This document shows, piece by piece, positions 51,696 through 60,892 of a stretch of 64,000 nucleotides of DNA. Made by a program: the position numbers and the translations under genes. The notes under the pieces were generated by a model. The model ran no database searches and was not told where the DNA came from. It saw nothing but the letters and a program-made list of their open reading frames with translations. The DNA is from Kribbella flavida DSM 17836 (GTDB lineage: Bacteria > Actinomycetota > Actinomycetes > Propionibacteriales > Kribbellaceae): contig NC_013729.1 of NCBI RefSeq assembly GCF_000024345.1, positions 6,758,001 through 6,822,000 on the forward strand, given 5' to 3'. Numbering within the stretch: position 1 is the first letter of the stretch; each line of letters opens with the position of its first letter.

Positions 51696-52580
51696 TCACT
51701 TGATGCCGGTGGTGGCGATGCCCTTGATCAGGAACCGCTGACCGAGCAGGAAGGCGAGAAAGACCGGGATCAGCGACACCACCGACATCGCGAACAGCGA
51801 TCCCCAGGAGGTGCTCGCGGTGGCGTCGACGAACGAGCGCAGCGCGACCGGAACGGTGTACATCTTCGGGTCGGTCAGGTAGATCAGCTGGCTGAAGAAG
51901 TCGTTCCAGGTCCAGATGAACGTGAAGATCGTGGTGGTCGCCAGGGCCGGCACCATCAGCGGCAGGATCACCCGCAGGAAGATGCCGCCCTTGCCGCAGC
52001 CGTCGATCCGGGCCGCCTCGTCCAGCTCGCGCGGGATGCCCCGGATGAACTGCACCATCAGGAAGACGAAGAACGCGTCGGTGGCGAGCAGCTTGGGGAT
52101 CACCAGCGGCAGGAAGGTGTTGATCCAGCCGGCCTGCGAGAACAGGATGTACTGCGGCACGATCACCACGTGAATGGGCAGCATGATCGTCACCAGCATG
52201 ATCGCGAACCAGAACCGCTTGCCGGTGAAGTCCAGCCGGGCGAACGCGTACGCCGCCATCGAGCAGGACACCAGGTTGCCGATGATCGATCCGAGCACGA
52301 CCGCCGCGGAGTTCAGCAGGTAGCGGGAGAACGGTTCGGTCAGCGCGTTCCAGCCGAGCCGGTAGTTGCTGATCTGCAGGTCGCGGACCAGCAGGCCCGG
52401 GTCGCGGAAGATCTCGTTGCCGGGGCGCAGGGAGCTGACCACCATCCAGATCACCGGGTAAAGCATCACCAGCGCCGCGGCCCCCAGCGCCAGGTGCGTC
52501 AGGGCGGGCCGGATCCGGCGCCACGCCACCGTGGCGCCACTGGTCGCGGTGACCGGCCGGGGAAGCGTCTCAGTCGTCAT
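51696..52580 (-). CDS. Carbohydrate ABC permease (MalG-like)
   Basis: Inner-membrane subunit of 294 residues with six hydrophobic spans. The ATPase-contact EAA loop reads DEAARIDGCGKGGIFLRVIL, followed by PLMVPAL. Its start overlaps the end of the MalF-like permease by 11 bases, so the two are coupled. With the binding lipoprotein downstream it forms one importer. Confidence 0.94.
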   Translation of the reverse strand: MTTETLPRPVTATSGATVAWRRIRPALTHLALGAAALVMLYPVIWMVVSSLRPGNEIFRDPGLLVRDLQISNYRLGWNALTEPFSRYLLNSAAVVLGSIIGNLVSCSMAAYAFARLDFTGKRFWFAIMLVTIMLPIHVVIVPQYILFSQAGWINTFLPLVIPKLLATDAFFVFLMVQFIRGIPRELDEAARIDGCGKGGIFLRVILPLMVPALATTTIFTFIWTWNDFFSQLIYLTDPKMYTVPVALRSFVDATASTSWGSLFAMSVVSLIPVFLAFLLGQRFLIKGIATTGIK

Positions 52581-53493
52581 AGAACACCCAGTACTTCGAG
52601 GCGACGAAGTTCGCCGCGGTGAAGACCCCGATGATCACGAGCAGGAACCACGCCATCGCCGAGGCGTAGCCCATGTCGAAATTGCCGAAGCCACGGTCGT
52701 AGAGGTACAGCGTGTAGAACATCGTCGAGTCCGACGGCCCGCCGGTTCCGCCGGACACCACGAAGGCCTGGGTGAACGACTGGAACGCGTGAATGATCTG
52801 CAGCACCAGGTTGAAGAAGATGATCGGCGTGAGCAGCGGCAGCGTGATGCCGACGAACCGGCGCAGGGTGCCGGCGCCGTCGACCGAGGCCGCCTCGTAG
52901 TACATCGCCGGGATCTGGCGCAGGCCGGCCAGGAAGATCACCATCGGGGCGCCGAAGGTCCACACGTTCAGCACGATCAGCGTGCCGAGCGCGGTGCTCG
53001 GGTCCGAGATCCAGCCCTTGCCGGCGATGCCGAGCGGCGCCAGGACCTGGTTGAGCAGGCCGTCGGTGCCGAAGACCTGCTTCCACAGGATCGCGATCGC
53101 GACGCTGGAGCCGAGCAGCGACGGCAGGTAGAAGATCGAGCGGTAGAAGGCCATGCCGCGGACACCGCGGTCCAGCACGACGGCCAGCAGCAGCGCGACC
53201 GCCAGCTGGATCGGCACCGAGACCAGCACGTACGTGAAGGTGACGCGCAGCGAGTTGTGCAGCCGCTCGTCGGACAGCATCCGGCTGAAGTTCTCCAGCC
53301 CGGTCCACTGCGGGGCCTGGATCAGGTTGTAGTCGGTGAAGGCCAGGTAGAGCGACGCGATCATCGGGCCGACGGTGATCAGGAACAGCCCGAGCAGCCA
53401 CGGGGACAGGAACAGGTAGGCAGCAAGATTGTCCTTCTTCTGCCCGGTCGGTTTCTTCCGTCCGAGCGTGCCCAGCTCACTCAGCGCGCTCAT
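52570..53493 (-). CDS. Sugar ABC permease (MalF-like)
   Basis: Inner-membrane subunit of 307 residues, six spans, with the EAA loop YEAASVDGAGTLRRFVGITL. ATG 53493 follows GGAGGAAA. It is the first gene of the minus-strand sugar operon, and a LacI-type box lies about 35 bases upstream. Confidence 0.94.
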   Translation of the reverse strand: MSALSELGTLGRKKPTGQKKDNLAAYLFLSPWLLGLFLITVGPMIASLYLAFTDYNLIQAPQWTGLENFSRMLSDERLHNSLRVTFTYVLVSVPIQLAVALLLAVVLDRGVRGMAFYRSIFYLPSLLGSSVAIAILWKQVFGTDGLLNQVLAPLGIAGKGWISDPSTALGTLIVLNVWTFGAPMVIFLAGLRQIPAMYYEAASVDGAGTLRRFVGITLPLLTPIIFFNLVLQIIHAFQSFTQAFVVSGGTGGPSDSTMFYTLYLYDRGFGNFDMGYASAMAWFLLVIIGVFTAANFVASKYWVFYDD

Positions 53494-53524
53494 GTTTCTT
53501 TCCTCCAGAAAGCCCGTCGGGCAC

Positions 53525-53542
53525 TTGGAAAGCGTTTACCCA
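53525..53542. promoter_or_regulatory. LacI-type operator of the sugar operon
   Basis: Core GGAAAGCGTTTACC (53527-53540), an imperfect palindrome of the LacI/GalR kind, just upstream of the first permease gene. Confidence 0.55.
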
Positions 53543-53666
53543 GGTCGGTCAAACTAGTCCAGCCAGGCAGTTCCGACAAGACCTCGACCGGCGATCCGGT
53601 GACCGATTCCGGACACCTGCGAAGTGTTGACAGCGCAGTACCGGCGAAGAACAGTACTGGGCATTT

Positions 53667-53680
53667 GGCAATCGCTTTCC
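53667..53680. promoter_or_regulatory. Second LacI-type operator
   Basis: GGCAATCGCTTTCC; its complement, GGAAAGCGATTGCC, matches the first box at 12 of 14 positions. It lies just before the remnant plus-strand gene, as if both divergent transcripts once shared one regulator. Confidence 0.5.
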
Positions 53681-53686
53681 ACCCCT

Positions 53687-54755
53687 GTGGGGCTCGTATG
53701 CGAGGCGCAGATCCAGCTCGTGCGGACCAACTACCAGTACGTCCGGCGCAACCTCGACGCCACGCTGTACCTGCTGGAGCCCAACGGCGAGGTGGACACC
53801 ACGGCCTCCCGCCGCCAGGACCAGAACCGCGTCCGAGACGTCTGGTGGTACCTGACCCAGTTCCGCGAGCTGGCCCTGCTGGACCGTGACGGCCGGTTCG
53901 CGACCGTCGCCAAGGACATCGAGCGCCGCGGCACCGGCGAGCTCGGCGACTTCCTGGCCGAGGTGCTCGAACGCCCGGAGCTGGCCGCCACCCTGCCCAC
54001 CGCCGTCCCGGTGCCGGCCGACTTCGTGCAGGAGTTCCGGTCGCAGCAGCTGGTGCGGATCCGCCCGGACGGCGACCGTCTTCGGCGGCACCGACTTCCA
54101 CGACATCCCGGTGATCGCGTCCGGCCTGTCCACCAACCCGACCTTCTTCACGCTCCGCCAGGGCGCCGCGATTTTGGACTCGGTCCGGCTGTCGCCGCAG
54201 TTCCTCAGCACCGGGCACTTCCGCAGCGACGGCCTGCGCCGCACCGGTACGCGCACGTTCCGGCTCGGCGACGAGGTGAAGATCCCGTACCACCTGCCGC
54301 TGCCCTGTCGGCACCGGCGCACCGGCGCGTACCCGCTCACCCTCGACGGCCGGTTCTACGCCGCGATGGACTTCCCGCACCGGCCGAAGCACTACCGCAC
54401 GCTGCGAACCACGGTGGCGGTCACCGAGTTCGGGCCGGGCTTCGACTTCGCCCTCGAGCTGGCCGGGTCCGAGGTTCCGTTCGCCGTCGAGCTGTGCTTC
54501 CGGCCGGGCGGCACGCTGTCCGGCGTTCAGCCACTCGATGCCCCCGGCAACTACCAGCTGGTCGAGGGCACCGGCGCGTACACGGTCGGCGAGGACCGGA
54601 TCGAGTTCGGCCCGGGCAACGGCGCCACCCGGGTCACGATGGACCCGGGCGAGCGCTACACCCACCTGAACGGCAGGCTGGTCCCAGACGGCCTGCGGGT
54701 CTACGTCACCGGCCGGTCCCCCGCCCGCCTGGTGCTCCGGCTGCGGACCTCCTGA
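53687..54755 (+). pseudogene. 5'-truncated, frameshifted conserved protein
   Basis: Coding character begins abruptly near CEAQIQLVRTNYQYVRR (about 53690) without a plausible N-terminus. It continues as TTASRRQDQNRVRDVWWYLTQF in one frame to about 54075. It then resumes in the +1 frame as ATVFGGTDFHDIPVIASG and GAAILDSVRLSPQFLSTG, and ends in LVLRLRTS. Together these would be the C-terminal part of one protein, which I recognise only as a conserved hypothetical found with sugar genes. The shift is one inserted or two lost bases between about 54062 and 54080. The 5' half seems deleted up to the promoter. Unless the shift is a sequencing error, the gene is dead. Confidence 0.75.
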
Positions 54756-54758
54756 TCC

Positions 54759-54930
54759 TCACCCGACCGTGACCGCGGCGGTGGCGGTCGGCTCGATCTG
54801 CAGGCAACCGCCCGGGTACGCCGCCTGCGTGCCGACACCTGGTCTGCCGTTTCCGCTGAGCGTGAGCGGCGGCACCTGCGAAGACGGTACTGGTGACGGT
54901 CAGGAAGGTACGACGGCTGAACGTCTCCAC
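54759..54930 (-). pseudogene. Remnant of a Tat-exported protein, interior deleted
   Basis: GTG 54930, after a GGAGAAGG site, starts a good Tat signal (METFSRRTFLTVTSTVFAG). After about 19 codons the sequence switches frame into a coding-like C-terminus (VPPLTLSGNGRPGVG ... GGCLQIEPTATAAVTVG) ending at the stop 54759. Both ends of a secreted protein are thus present, while the interior is gone. It lies 17 bases after the secreted-protein gene upstream, as its former operon partner, and stops 3 bases from the convergent pseudogene. Confidence 0.65.
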
Positions 54931-54947
54931 GCCGTGCCTTCTCCGGC

Positions 54948-56804
54948 TCAGTCGCAGCGGACGGTGGTTTCGAGGCTGCCGGCGTGCTGGATCCGCAGGA
55001 CGTGGATGCGGCGGCGCTGGTCCCGGAGGTACGTCCGGTTCGAGGTGCTGAGCGACACCGGACGGACGCCCGACCAGCTGAGCTGGACGGTACTGCCACC
55101 GCGCCTGATCGTCAGGCCGTCGGCCGTGGCGGTCCGGGACTCGTTGTAGGGCACGGGGGTCCCGTCGGAGAACACCACCTCGTCACCGGGCTGCAGGACC
55201 AGCGGGACCTGCTCGGTCGCGGCGGAGCTCGCGGTGACCCGCCGGGTGATCTCGCGCTGACCGATCACCAGCTCGGTCACGACGGAGGAGTCGGTGGTGC
55301 GGTAGCGAACGAGATCCCTCGACAAGTACTCGGCGACCAAGTTGCCGTCGGCGTCGGCCTTGCCCGCGCGCACGGTTCCCCAGCAGCCGGTCGAGGTCTG
55401 CTGCGCATGGATCACCGTGCCGGCCTGTGGGTGCCAGACGAACCCGGTGCCGGCGCGCACCACGCTGCCCGCGCGGGTTCCGAAGAAGGCACCGAGGTAG
55501 AAGCCCGGCCGGCGTACGTAGAGGTAGTCCTGGTTCTCCACGCTGTCGCGGCGCAGCTCGGTGAAGTCGTTCCTGCGCAGGTACGGGACACGCGCCACGG
55601 CCGCCCGCTTGGCCTCCTCCGTCGGCAGCGCCTCACCGAAGGGCGCGTGGGCGATGATCCGCGGCGAGGTGTCCTGCTTGGCCGGCATCGGCACCGGCGC
55701 GGGATCGGCGGCCCAGGCGGTCCGGGTCGCAGCGCGGTCCTCGCGAGAGGTGAAAAAGGCACCCAGGTTCGGGACGGCAGGGACGAAGACGCTGCCGAGG
55801 TTCGACCGGTCGGGGTCGGGGATCACGTCGTCGTAGTACGCCGTGGCGGTCCGGTCGGAGACCGCGTAGTACGTCAGCCAGCCTGACCCGTCGGGCTCGC
55901 GCAGCAGGTTGTAGCCGAACCAGTCGGTGAACCTGCGGGCCATCGTGACCAGCGCCGGGTGCCCGGTGTGCAGGTAGAGCTCGGCCATCTCGGGCAGCAT
56001 CACCTCGAAGTTGTAGTTGATGTCCATGCCCCGCGGGTCGTAGAAGAACCCGGCCGGACTCTGGGACCACTTGGCGACGTACCGGATTCGCTCCTGCAGG
56101 CGCAACTGCAGCCGGTGGTCGGGAATCAGCTTCAGGGTCAGCGCGGCGCCGGCGACCCCGGCGACGGCCTGGTTGGTGTACTGGAACGGGTCGTCCCAGA
56201 CCACCGGGTTGGCCGGATCGAGGTACCAGGCCGTTCCCTTGCTGAGGGCAACTTCCAGGTCGCGGCGGCGCGCCGGCAGCGCGCCGGCCTGCCGGAGGTT
56301 GGCGAGCGTCTTCGCCAGATAGCCCAGACCGAACCCGCTGGACGCCTTGCCGCGCTCCCCCGGCGCGTACTCCGGCCAGGAGCCGTCCGGGTTCTGCAGC
56401 TTCAGATAGTGCTGGAGAGCGGCGTCGAGACGGGCCAGCAGGGCGGCGTCGCGGTAGTACGGGTTCCAGGGCCGCCGGTTGGCGTAGAACCAGCTCAACG
56501 TGAACACGTGTTCCTGCACGCGCGCGTTGAACGGCTGCGCGGGCGTGCGCCACCAGCCGCCCGCCATGAACCCGTACGTCGCGGGGTCGGCGTCGACGAT
56601 GTCGTTGGCCATCGGCGCGAGGATCGCCAGGTAGCCGGCGAAGCGCTGTTCCAGCGGGCTGAACAGGCGGCGGTCCGGCATACCGGCACCCAGCGGCGCG
56701 AGGACCGGAAGCGCACTGCGCGCGCGGGCAGGCAGGGCGGTGAGGGCGGGCGCGGCGGCGACGGCGGCCGCGGTGGTCAGCAGAGCACGGCGAGTCAGGG
56801 GCAT
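54948..56804 (-). CDS. Tat-exported protein, probable alpha/alpha-toroid carbohydrate enzyme
   Basis: Secreted protein of 618 residues. MPLTRRALLTTAAAVAAAP is a Tat-type signal. The N-terminal two thirds are helical, with ARLDAALQHYLKLQNPDGSWPEY, FGLGYLAKTLANLR and FQYTNQAVAG, a pattern common in (alpha/alpha) toroid glycoside hydrolases and polysaccharide lyases. The C-terminal third is beta-rich. I cannot name the family. It is divergent from the LacI regulator, with two operator-like sites between, so it likely acts on the polymer whose products the neighbouring importer takes up. ATG 56804 is preferred; ATG 56846 is in frame. Confidence 0.72.
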   Translation of the reverse strand: MPLTRRALLTTAAAVAAAPALTALPARARSALPVLAPLGAGMPDRRLFSPLEQRFAGYLAILAPMANDIVDADPATYGFMAGGWWRTPAQPFNARVQEHVFTLSWFYANRRPWNPYYRDAALLARLDAALQHYLKLQNPDGSWPEYAPGERGKASSGFGLGYLAKTLANLRQAGALPARRRDLEVALSKGTAWYLDPANPVVWDDPFQYTNQAVAGVAGAALTLKLIPDHRLQLRLQERIRYVAKWSQSPAGFFYDPRGMDINYNFEVMLPEMAELYLHTGHPALVTMARRFTDWFGYNLLREPDGSGWLTYYAVSDRTATAYYDDVIPDPDRSNLGSVFVPAVPNLGAFFTSREDRAATRTAWAADPAPVPMPAKQDTSPRIIAHAPFGEALPTEEAKRAAVARVPYLRRNDFTELRRDSVENQDYLYVRRPGFYLGAFFGTRAGSVVRAGTGFVWHPQAGTVIHAQQTSTGCWGTVRAGKADADGNLVAEYLSRDLVRYRTTDSSVVTELVIGQREITRRVTASSAATEQVPLVLQPGDEVVFSDGTPVPYNESRTATADGLTIRRGGSTVQLSWSGVRPVSLSTSNRTYLRDQRRRIHVLRIQHAGSLETTVRCD

Positions 56805-56854
56805 GACCGAAACTGTCGGCCCAGCCGATCCGCCCGTCAAGACCATGTGTTTGC

Positions 56855-56866
56855 TAATCCGTATTA
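56855..56866. promoter_or_regulatory. LacI-type operator half of a pair
   Basis: TAATCCGTATTA, an imperfect palindrome matching the downstream site at 10 of 12 bases, placed next to the start of the Tat-exported protein gene. Confidence 0.5.
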
Positions 56867-56916
56867 TCTATGCCTACTGCTCTTGACGGCCGAGCAGCAC
56901 GCCTCTACGGTTCCGG

Positions 56917-56928
56917 CAATACGTATTA
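56917..56928. promoter_or_regulatory. LacI-type operator at the regulator promoter
   Basis: CAATACGTATTA contains the perfect palindrome AATACGTATT (56918-56927). It is located about 20 bases before the LacI start, consistent with autoregulation. The A/T-rich core is distinct from the surrounding GC-rich DNA. Confidence 0.6.
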
Positions 56929-56946
56929 CTCAACGGAGGTGACAGC

Positions 56947-58002
56947 ATGCGGTTGACCCAGCGGGACATCGCCCGGCTGGCCCGGGTCAGCCAGACGACC
57001 GTGTCCCTGGTGCTGAACAACCGCTCCGACGCCTCCGCCCGGATCCCGGCCGAGACCCGCGACCGGGTCCTGAAGGTGATTCGCGAGACCGGGTACGTGG
57101 CCGACCCGCTGGCCCGCCGGCTGCTGCAGCAGCGCAACCAGATCCTCGGGGTGTTCACCTACGAGTCGGTCTTCCCGAGCGCGAGCGCCGACTTCTACCA
57201 CCCGTTCCTGAGCGGGATCGAGCAGTGCGCCGAGGAACGCGGCTGCGACCTGCTGCTGTTCACCAGCGCCCCGGTCACCGACGGCCGGCGCCGGATCTTC
57301 CACGAGAACAACCGTCTCCGGCTGGCCGACGGCGCCCTGCTGCTCGGCCGCCGCATCCCCGCCGAGGAACTGACCCGGCTGGTCGCCGAGAACTACCCGT
57401 TCGTCTCCGTCGGCCGCCGCGACACTCCCGAACCGGTGCCGTACGTCGGCGCCGACTACGTGACCGCGACGGCGACCGTGACGGCCAAGGCGCTGGCGCT
57501 CGGGCACGAGCGGGTGGCGTTCGTCGGCCCCGGTGAGGGCGCCGAGTCCTCGGCCGACCGGTTGCTGGGCTTCCGGCGGATCGCTCCCCGCGGGCTGCAC
57601 ATCGCCCCCGGCGAGCGGGCAGCCGGCAGTCCCGCTGACGCCGGACCGGGCGCTCCAGCCGCCGACCGCGGGCTCAGCGACGTGCTCACGCGGCTGCTCG
57701 ACGCCGATGTCACCGCCGTGTTCGTCGAGGACCTGGCGGATGCGGACGCCCTGGCGGCGGCAGCGCGCACGCGGGGGCTGCGAGTCCCCGGCGATCTGTC
57801 CGTGGTCGCGCTCGGCGACGCCAGCCGGCCGGTCCCGAGCGACGTCGACTACTCCGGCTTCCACATCCCCCGCAAGGAGATGGGCCGCCAGGCCGTTGGC
57901 CTGCTCGAGGCGATCCTGTCCGGCGAAACGGCCGCACCCCAGCAGTTGTTGCCCTGTGAACTCGTCGAGGGAAGCACCCTCGCAGCACCGGAAGGTCTGT
58001 GA
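56947..58002 (+). CDS. LacI family transcriptional regulator
   Basis: Repressor of 351 residues. ATG 56947 follows a perfect GGAGGTGA site. The HTH is MRLTQRDIARLARVSQTTVS with VLNNRSDASARI, and the hinge is ADPLARRLLQQRNQ. The periplasmic-binding-like sensor ends DYSGFHIPRKEMGRQAVGLL. It is the first gene of the second sugar operon; the next gene starts directly after its stop. It probably controls this operon and the divergent secreted enzyme. Confidence 0.93.
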   Translation: MRLTQRDIARLARVSQTTVSLVLNNRSDASARIPAETRDRVLKVIRETGYVADPLARRLLQQRNQILGVFTYESVFPSASADFYHPFLSGIEQCAEERGCDLLLFTSAPVTDGRRRIFHENNRLRLADGALLLGRRIPAEELTRLVAENYPFVSVGRRDTPEPVPYVGADYVTATATVTAKALALGHERVAFVGPGEGAESSADRLLGFRRIAPRGLHIAPGERAAGSPADAGPGAPAADRGLSDVLTRLLDADVTAVFVEDLADADALAAAARTRGLRVPGDLSVVALGDASRPVPSDVDYSGFHIPRKEMGRQAVGLLEAILSGETAAPQQLLPCELVEGSTLAAPEGL

Positions 58003-59598
58003 ATGGAAGCGGATGTCCTGGTCGTCGGCGGCGGCCTCGGCGCAGTGGCGGCGGCGTTGTCCGCGCTGCGCGCCGGTCGCACGGTCGTGATGACCGAGGA
58101 GTACGACTGGATCGGCGGCCAGCTGACCAGTCAGGCGGTCCCACCGGACGAGCACACCTGGGTGGAGCAGTTCGGCGTCACCGCGTCCTACCGCGCGCTG
58201 CGCGACGGCATCCGGGACTACTACCGGCGGCACTACCCGTTGACCGAGGCGTCCCGCGCGGCCGCCGAGCTCAACCCGGGCGCCGGCTACGTGTCCAAGC
58301 TCTGCCACGAACCCCGCGTCGCCGTCGCGGTGCTGGAGGCGATGCTCGCGCCGTACCGGGCGAGTCGCCGGCTGCAGGTGCTGCAGCCGTACAAGCCGGT
58401 GGGCGCCGAGACCGACGGGGACCGGGTCACCGCCGTGACGGTCCAGCACCGGGACACCGGGACCCAGCTCACGCTGACCGCGCCGTACATCCTGGATGCG
58501 ACCGAGACCGGCGAGCTGCTGCCCCTGACCGGTACGGAGTACGTGACCGGCTTCGAGTCGCAAGCCGTCACCGGCGAGCCGAGCGCGCCCGCCGAGGCCC
58601 AGCCGCTGAACATGCAGGCCGTGTCGTTCTGCTTCGCGATCGACCACGTCGAGGGCGACCAGGTCGGCGACAAGCCGGCCGACTACGCCTTCTGGCGGAA
58701 CTACCAGCCGTCGTTCTGGGGCGACCGGCTGCTGTCCTGGAACGCGCCGGACCCCCGCACGCTGGCGCCCTCGCGGCGCACGTTCACCCCGAACCCGGAC
58801 GACGACCCGCTCGCGGTGGTCGCCGACCAGCGCCGGACCGGTGGCGACACGAACCTGTGGACGTTCCGCCGAATCGCCGCCCGCCGGCACTTCCAGGCGG
58901 GTGCCTACCCGAGCGACATCTGCCTGGTGAACTGGCCGATGATCGACTACCTCGACGGCCCGGTCTTCGACGTGCCTGACGCGGACCGGCACCTGCGGGG
59001 CGCCAAGGAACTGTCCCAGGCGGTCTTCTACTGGCTGCAGACCGAGGCGCCGCGACCCGACGGCGGCACCGGCTTCCCGGGGCTGCGGCTGCGCGGCGAC
59101 CTGCTCGGCTCGGCCGACGGGCTGGCCCAGGCGCCGTACATCCGGGAGTCCCGCCGGATCGCGGCGGAGTACACGGTCGTCGAGCAGGACCTGTCGGTCG
59201 CCGTCCGCGGCGACGCGGGTGCCGTCGAGTACGCCGACAGCGTGGGCGTCGGCATGTACCGGATCGACCTGCACCCCTCGACCGGTGGCGACAACTACAT
59301 CGACGTCGCGAGCAGCCCGTTCCGGATCCCGCTCGGTGCGCTGATCCCGCGCCGGGTCGAGAACCTGCTGCCCGCGGGCAAGAACCTCGGCACGACCCAC
59401 ATCACCAACGGCTGCTACCGGCTGCACCCGGTCGAGTGGAACGTCGGCGAGGCCGCCGGACTGCTCGCCGCCTTCTGCCTGGACCGGGGCGTCAGCCCGC
59501 GCGCGGTCCGCAACACCCCTGCTCTGCTCAGCGACTTCCAGGCGCGACTGGTTGCCCAGGGCGTCGAATTGAGCTGGCCGGCCATCGCAGGTTACTGA
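58003..59598 (+). CDS. FAD-dependent oxidoreductase
   Basis: Flavoprotein of 531 residues with the N-terminal dinucleotide motif DVLVVGGGLGAVAAALSAL, then EEYDWIGGQLTSQAVPPDE and a C-terminal FAD segment (NLLPAGKNLGTTHITNGCYRLHPVEW). It matches the large FAD_oxidored class found in polysaccharide-use loci of soil bacteria, where the exact reaction is mostly unknown. Its start abuts the LacI stop with no gap. It probably oxidises a sugar taken up by the downstream importer. Confidence 0.9.
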   Translation: MEADVLVVGGGLGAVAAALSALRAGRTVVMTEEYDWIGGQLTSQAVPPDEHTWVEQFGVTASYRALRDGIRDYYRRHYPLTEASRAAAELNPGAGYVSKLCHEPRVAVAVLEAMLAPYRASRRLQVLQPYKPVGAETDGDRVTAVTVQHRDTGTQLTLTAPYILDATETGELLPLTGTEYVTGFESQAVTGEPSAPAEAQPLNMQAVSFCFAIDHVEGDQVGDKPADYAFWRNYQPSFWGDRLLSWNAPDPRTLAPSRRTFTPNPDDDPLAVVADQRRTGGDTNLWTFRRIAARRHFQAGAYPSDICLVNWPMIDYLDGPVFDVPDADRHLRGAKELSQAVFYWLQTEAPRPDGGTGFPGLRLRGDLLGSADGLAQAPYIRESRRIAAEYTVVEQDLSVAVRGDAGAVEYADSVGVGMYRIDLHPSTGGDNYIDVASSPFRIPLGALIPRRVENLLPAGKNLGTTHITNGCYRLHPVEWNVGEAAGLLAAFCLDRGVSPRAVRNTPALLSDFQARLVAQGVELSWPAIAGY

Positions 59599-59626
59599 GT
59601 TCCGGCTACTGATGGAGGACTGACCG

Positions 59627-60892
59627 ATGAAACTCCCCACCCTGAACGTGGCCCGCCTGACCGCGGCCGCCGTGGCCGTGTCGTTGCTCGCCCTGGCGGG
59701 CTGCGGCGGCGGGTCCGACGACGCCGGCGCGGCCGGCCCGGTCGACCTGCGCATGACGATCTGGAGCGCGAACGCCAAGCACACCGCGCTGTTCGACCAG
59801 ATTGCCGCGGAGTACAAGTCGACCCATCCCGACGTCGGCAAGATCACCTTCGAGTCGATCCCGTTCGAGAGCTACACCACCACGCTGACCACCCAGATCG
59901 GCGGCGGCAACGTGCCCGACCTGGCCTGGATCCTGGAGAGCACCGCCCCGGACTTCGTCTCGTCGGGAGCGCTCGCGCCGATCGACCGGGACCCCGACCT
60001 GCTGCCCAGCACGACCAAGACCTGGGAGCAGGACGGGCAGCTGTACGCGTACCCGTTCTCCACCTCCCCGCTGGGCGTCTTCGTCAACACCGACCTGGTG
60101 ACGGCGGCCGGACGGCAGACGCCGGCGCAGCAGATCGCGAGCGGCACCTGGACCTGGGACCAGGCCGTCACCACCGGCGCCGCGGTGCAGAAGACCGGCA
60201 AGGGCGGCATCGTGGTCGGCGACTTCGACTTCAAGAGCTGGGACGCGCTGAACTCGATCTGGGCCGGCTGGGGTGCCCGCCCCTGGAGCGAGGACGGCAA
60301 GACCTGTGGCTTCGACCAGCCGGAGATGGTGGCCGCGATGACCGCGATCCACCAGATGGTCTTCACCGACCAGGCGATGCCCGGCCCCGGCGTGACCAAG
60401 GACTTCTTCGCCGGTGACGCGGCGATGGTGCTGACCCAGATCAGCCGGGCGGCGCTGCTGGAAAAGGCCAAGTTCAGGTGGGACCTGGTTCCGCTGCCCA
60501 AGGGCCCGGCCGGCGAGTACTCCGTGGTCGGGCAGGCCGGCATCGGCGTCCTGAAGCGCGGCAAGCACGTCGACGCCGCGAAGGACTTCCTCGCCTACTT
60601 CACCAACCAGGAGAACTCGGCGAAGCTGGCCCAGTTCTTCCCGCCGCCGCGCAAGTCGCAGCTGACCACCGCGGTGCTGGCGAAGGCCAATCCGCTGCTC
60701 AAGCCCGCGCAGCTGCAGAGCGTCGTGATCGACGGTATCGAGCGCGGCGACATCAAGACCAGCCACGTCGGGTACGCCGAGCTGCAGCAGACCGTCCGGG
60801 CCGCGCTCGACCCGCTCTGGAAGCCCGACGCGGACGTCCCGGCCGTGCTGGCCGGGGTGTGCGCCAAGATCAACCCGTTGCTGTCCAAATGA
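59627..60892 (+). CDS. Sugar ABC transporter substrate-binding lipoprotein
   Basis: Extracellular solute-binding protein, family 1, 421 residues. Lipobox LALAGC (Cys26), then a Gly/Ser/Asp linker and VDLRMTIWSANAKHTALFDQ. It ends within the start of the next permease (ATGA overlap). It is clearly different in sequence from the binding protein of the other locus, so the two importers likely take different sugars. Confidence 0.94.
   Translation: MKLPTLNVARLTAAAVAVSLLALAGCGGGSDDAGAAGPVDLRMTIWSANAKHTALFDQIAAEYKSTHPDVGKITFESIPFESYTTTLTTQIGGGNVPDLAWILESTAPDFVSSGALAPIDRDPDLLPSTTKTWEQDGQLYAYPFSTSPLGVFVNTDLVTAAGRQTPAQQIASGTWTWDQAVTTGAAVQKTGKGGIVVGDFDFKSWDALNSIWAGWGARPWSEDGKTCGFDQPEMVAAMTAIHQMVFTDQAMPGPGVTKDFFAGDAAMVLTQISRAALLEKAKFRWDLVPLPKGPAGEYSVVGQAGIGVLKRGKHVDAAKDFLAYFTNQENSAKLAQFFPPPRKSQLTTAVLAKANPLLKPAQLQSVVIDGIERGDIKTSHVGYAELQQTVRAALDPLWKPDADVPAVLAGVCAKINPLLSK

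Noticed and set aside
56926..59847. 973-codon open frame opposite the LacI and FAD oxidoreductase genes
   Set aside because: Antisense artefact of high GC; the plus strand has clear motifs and coupled starts.
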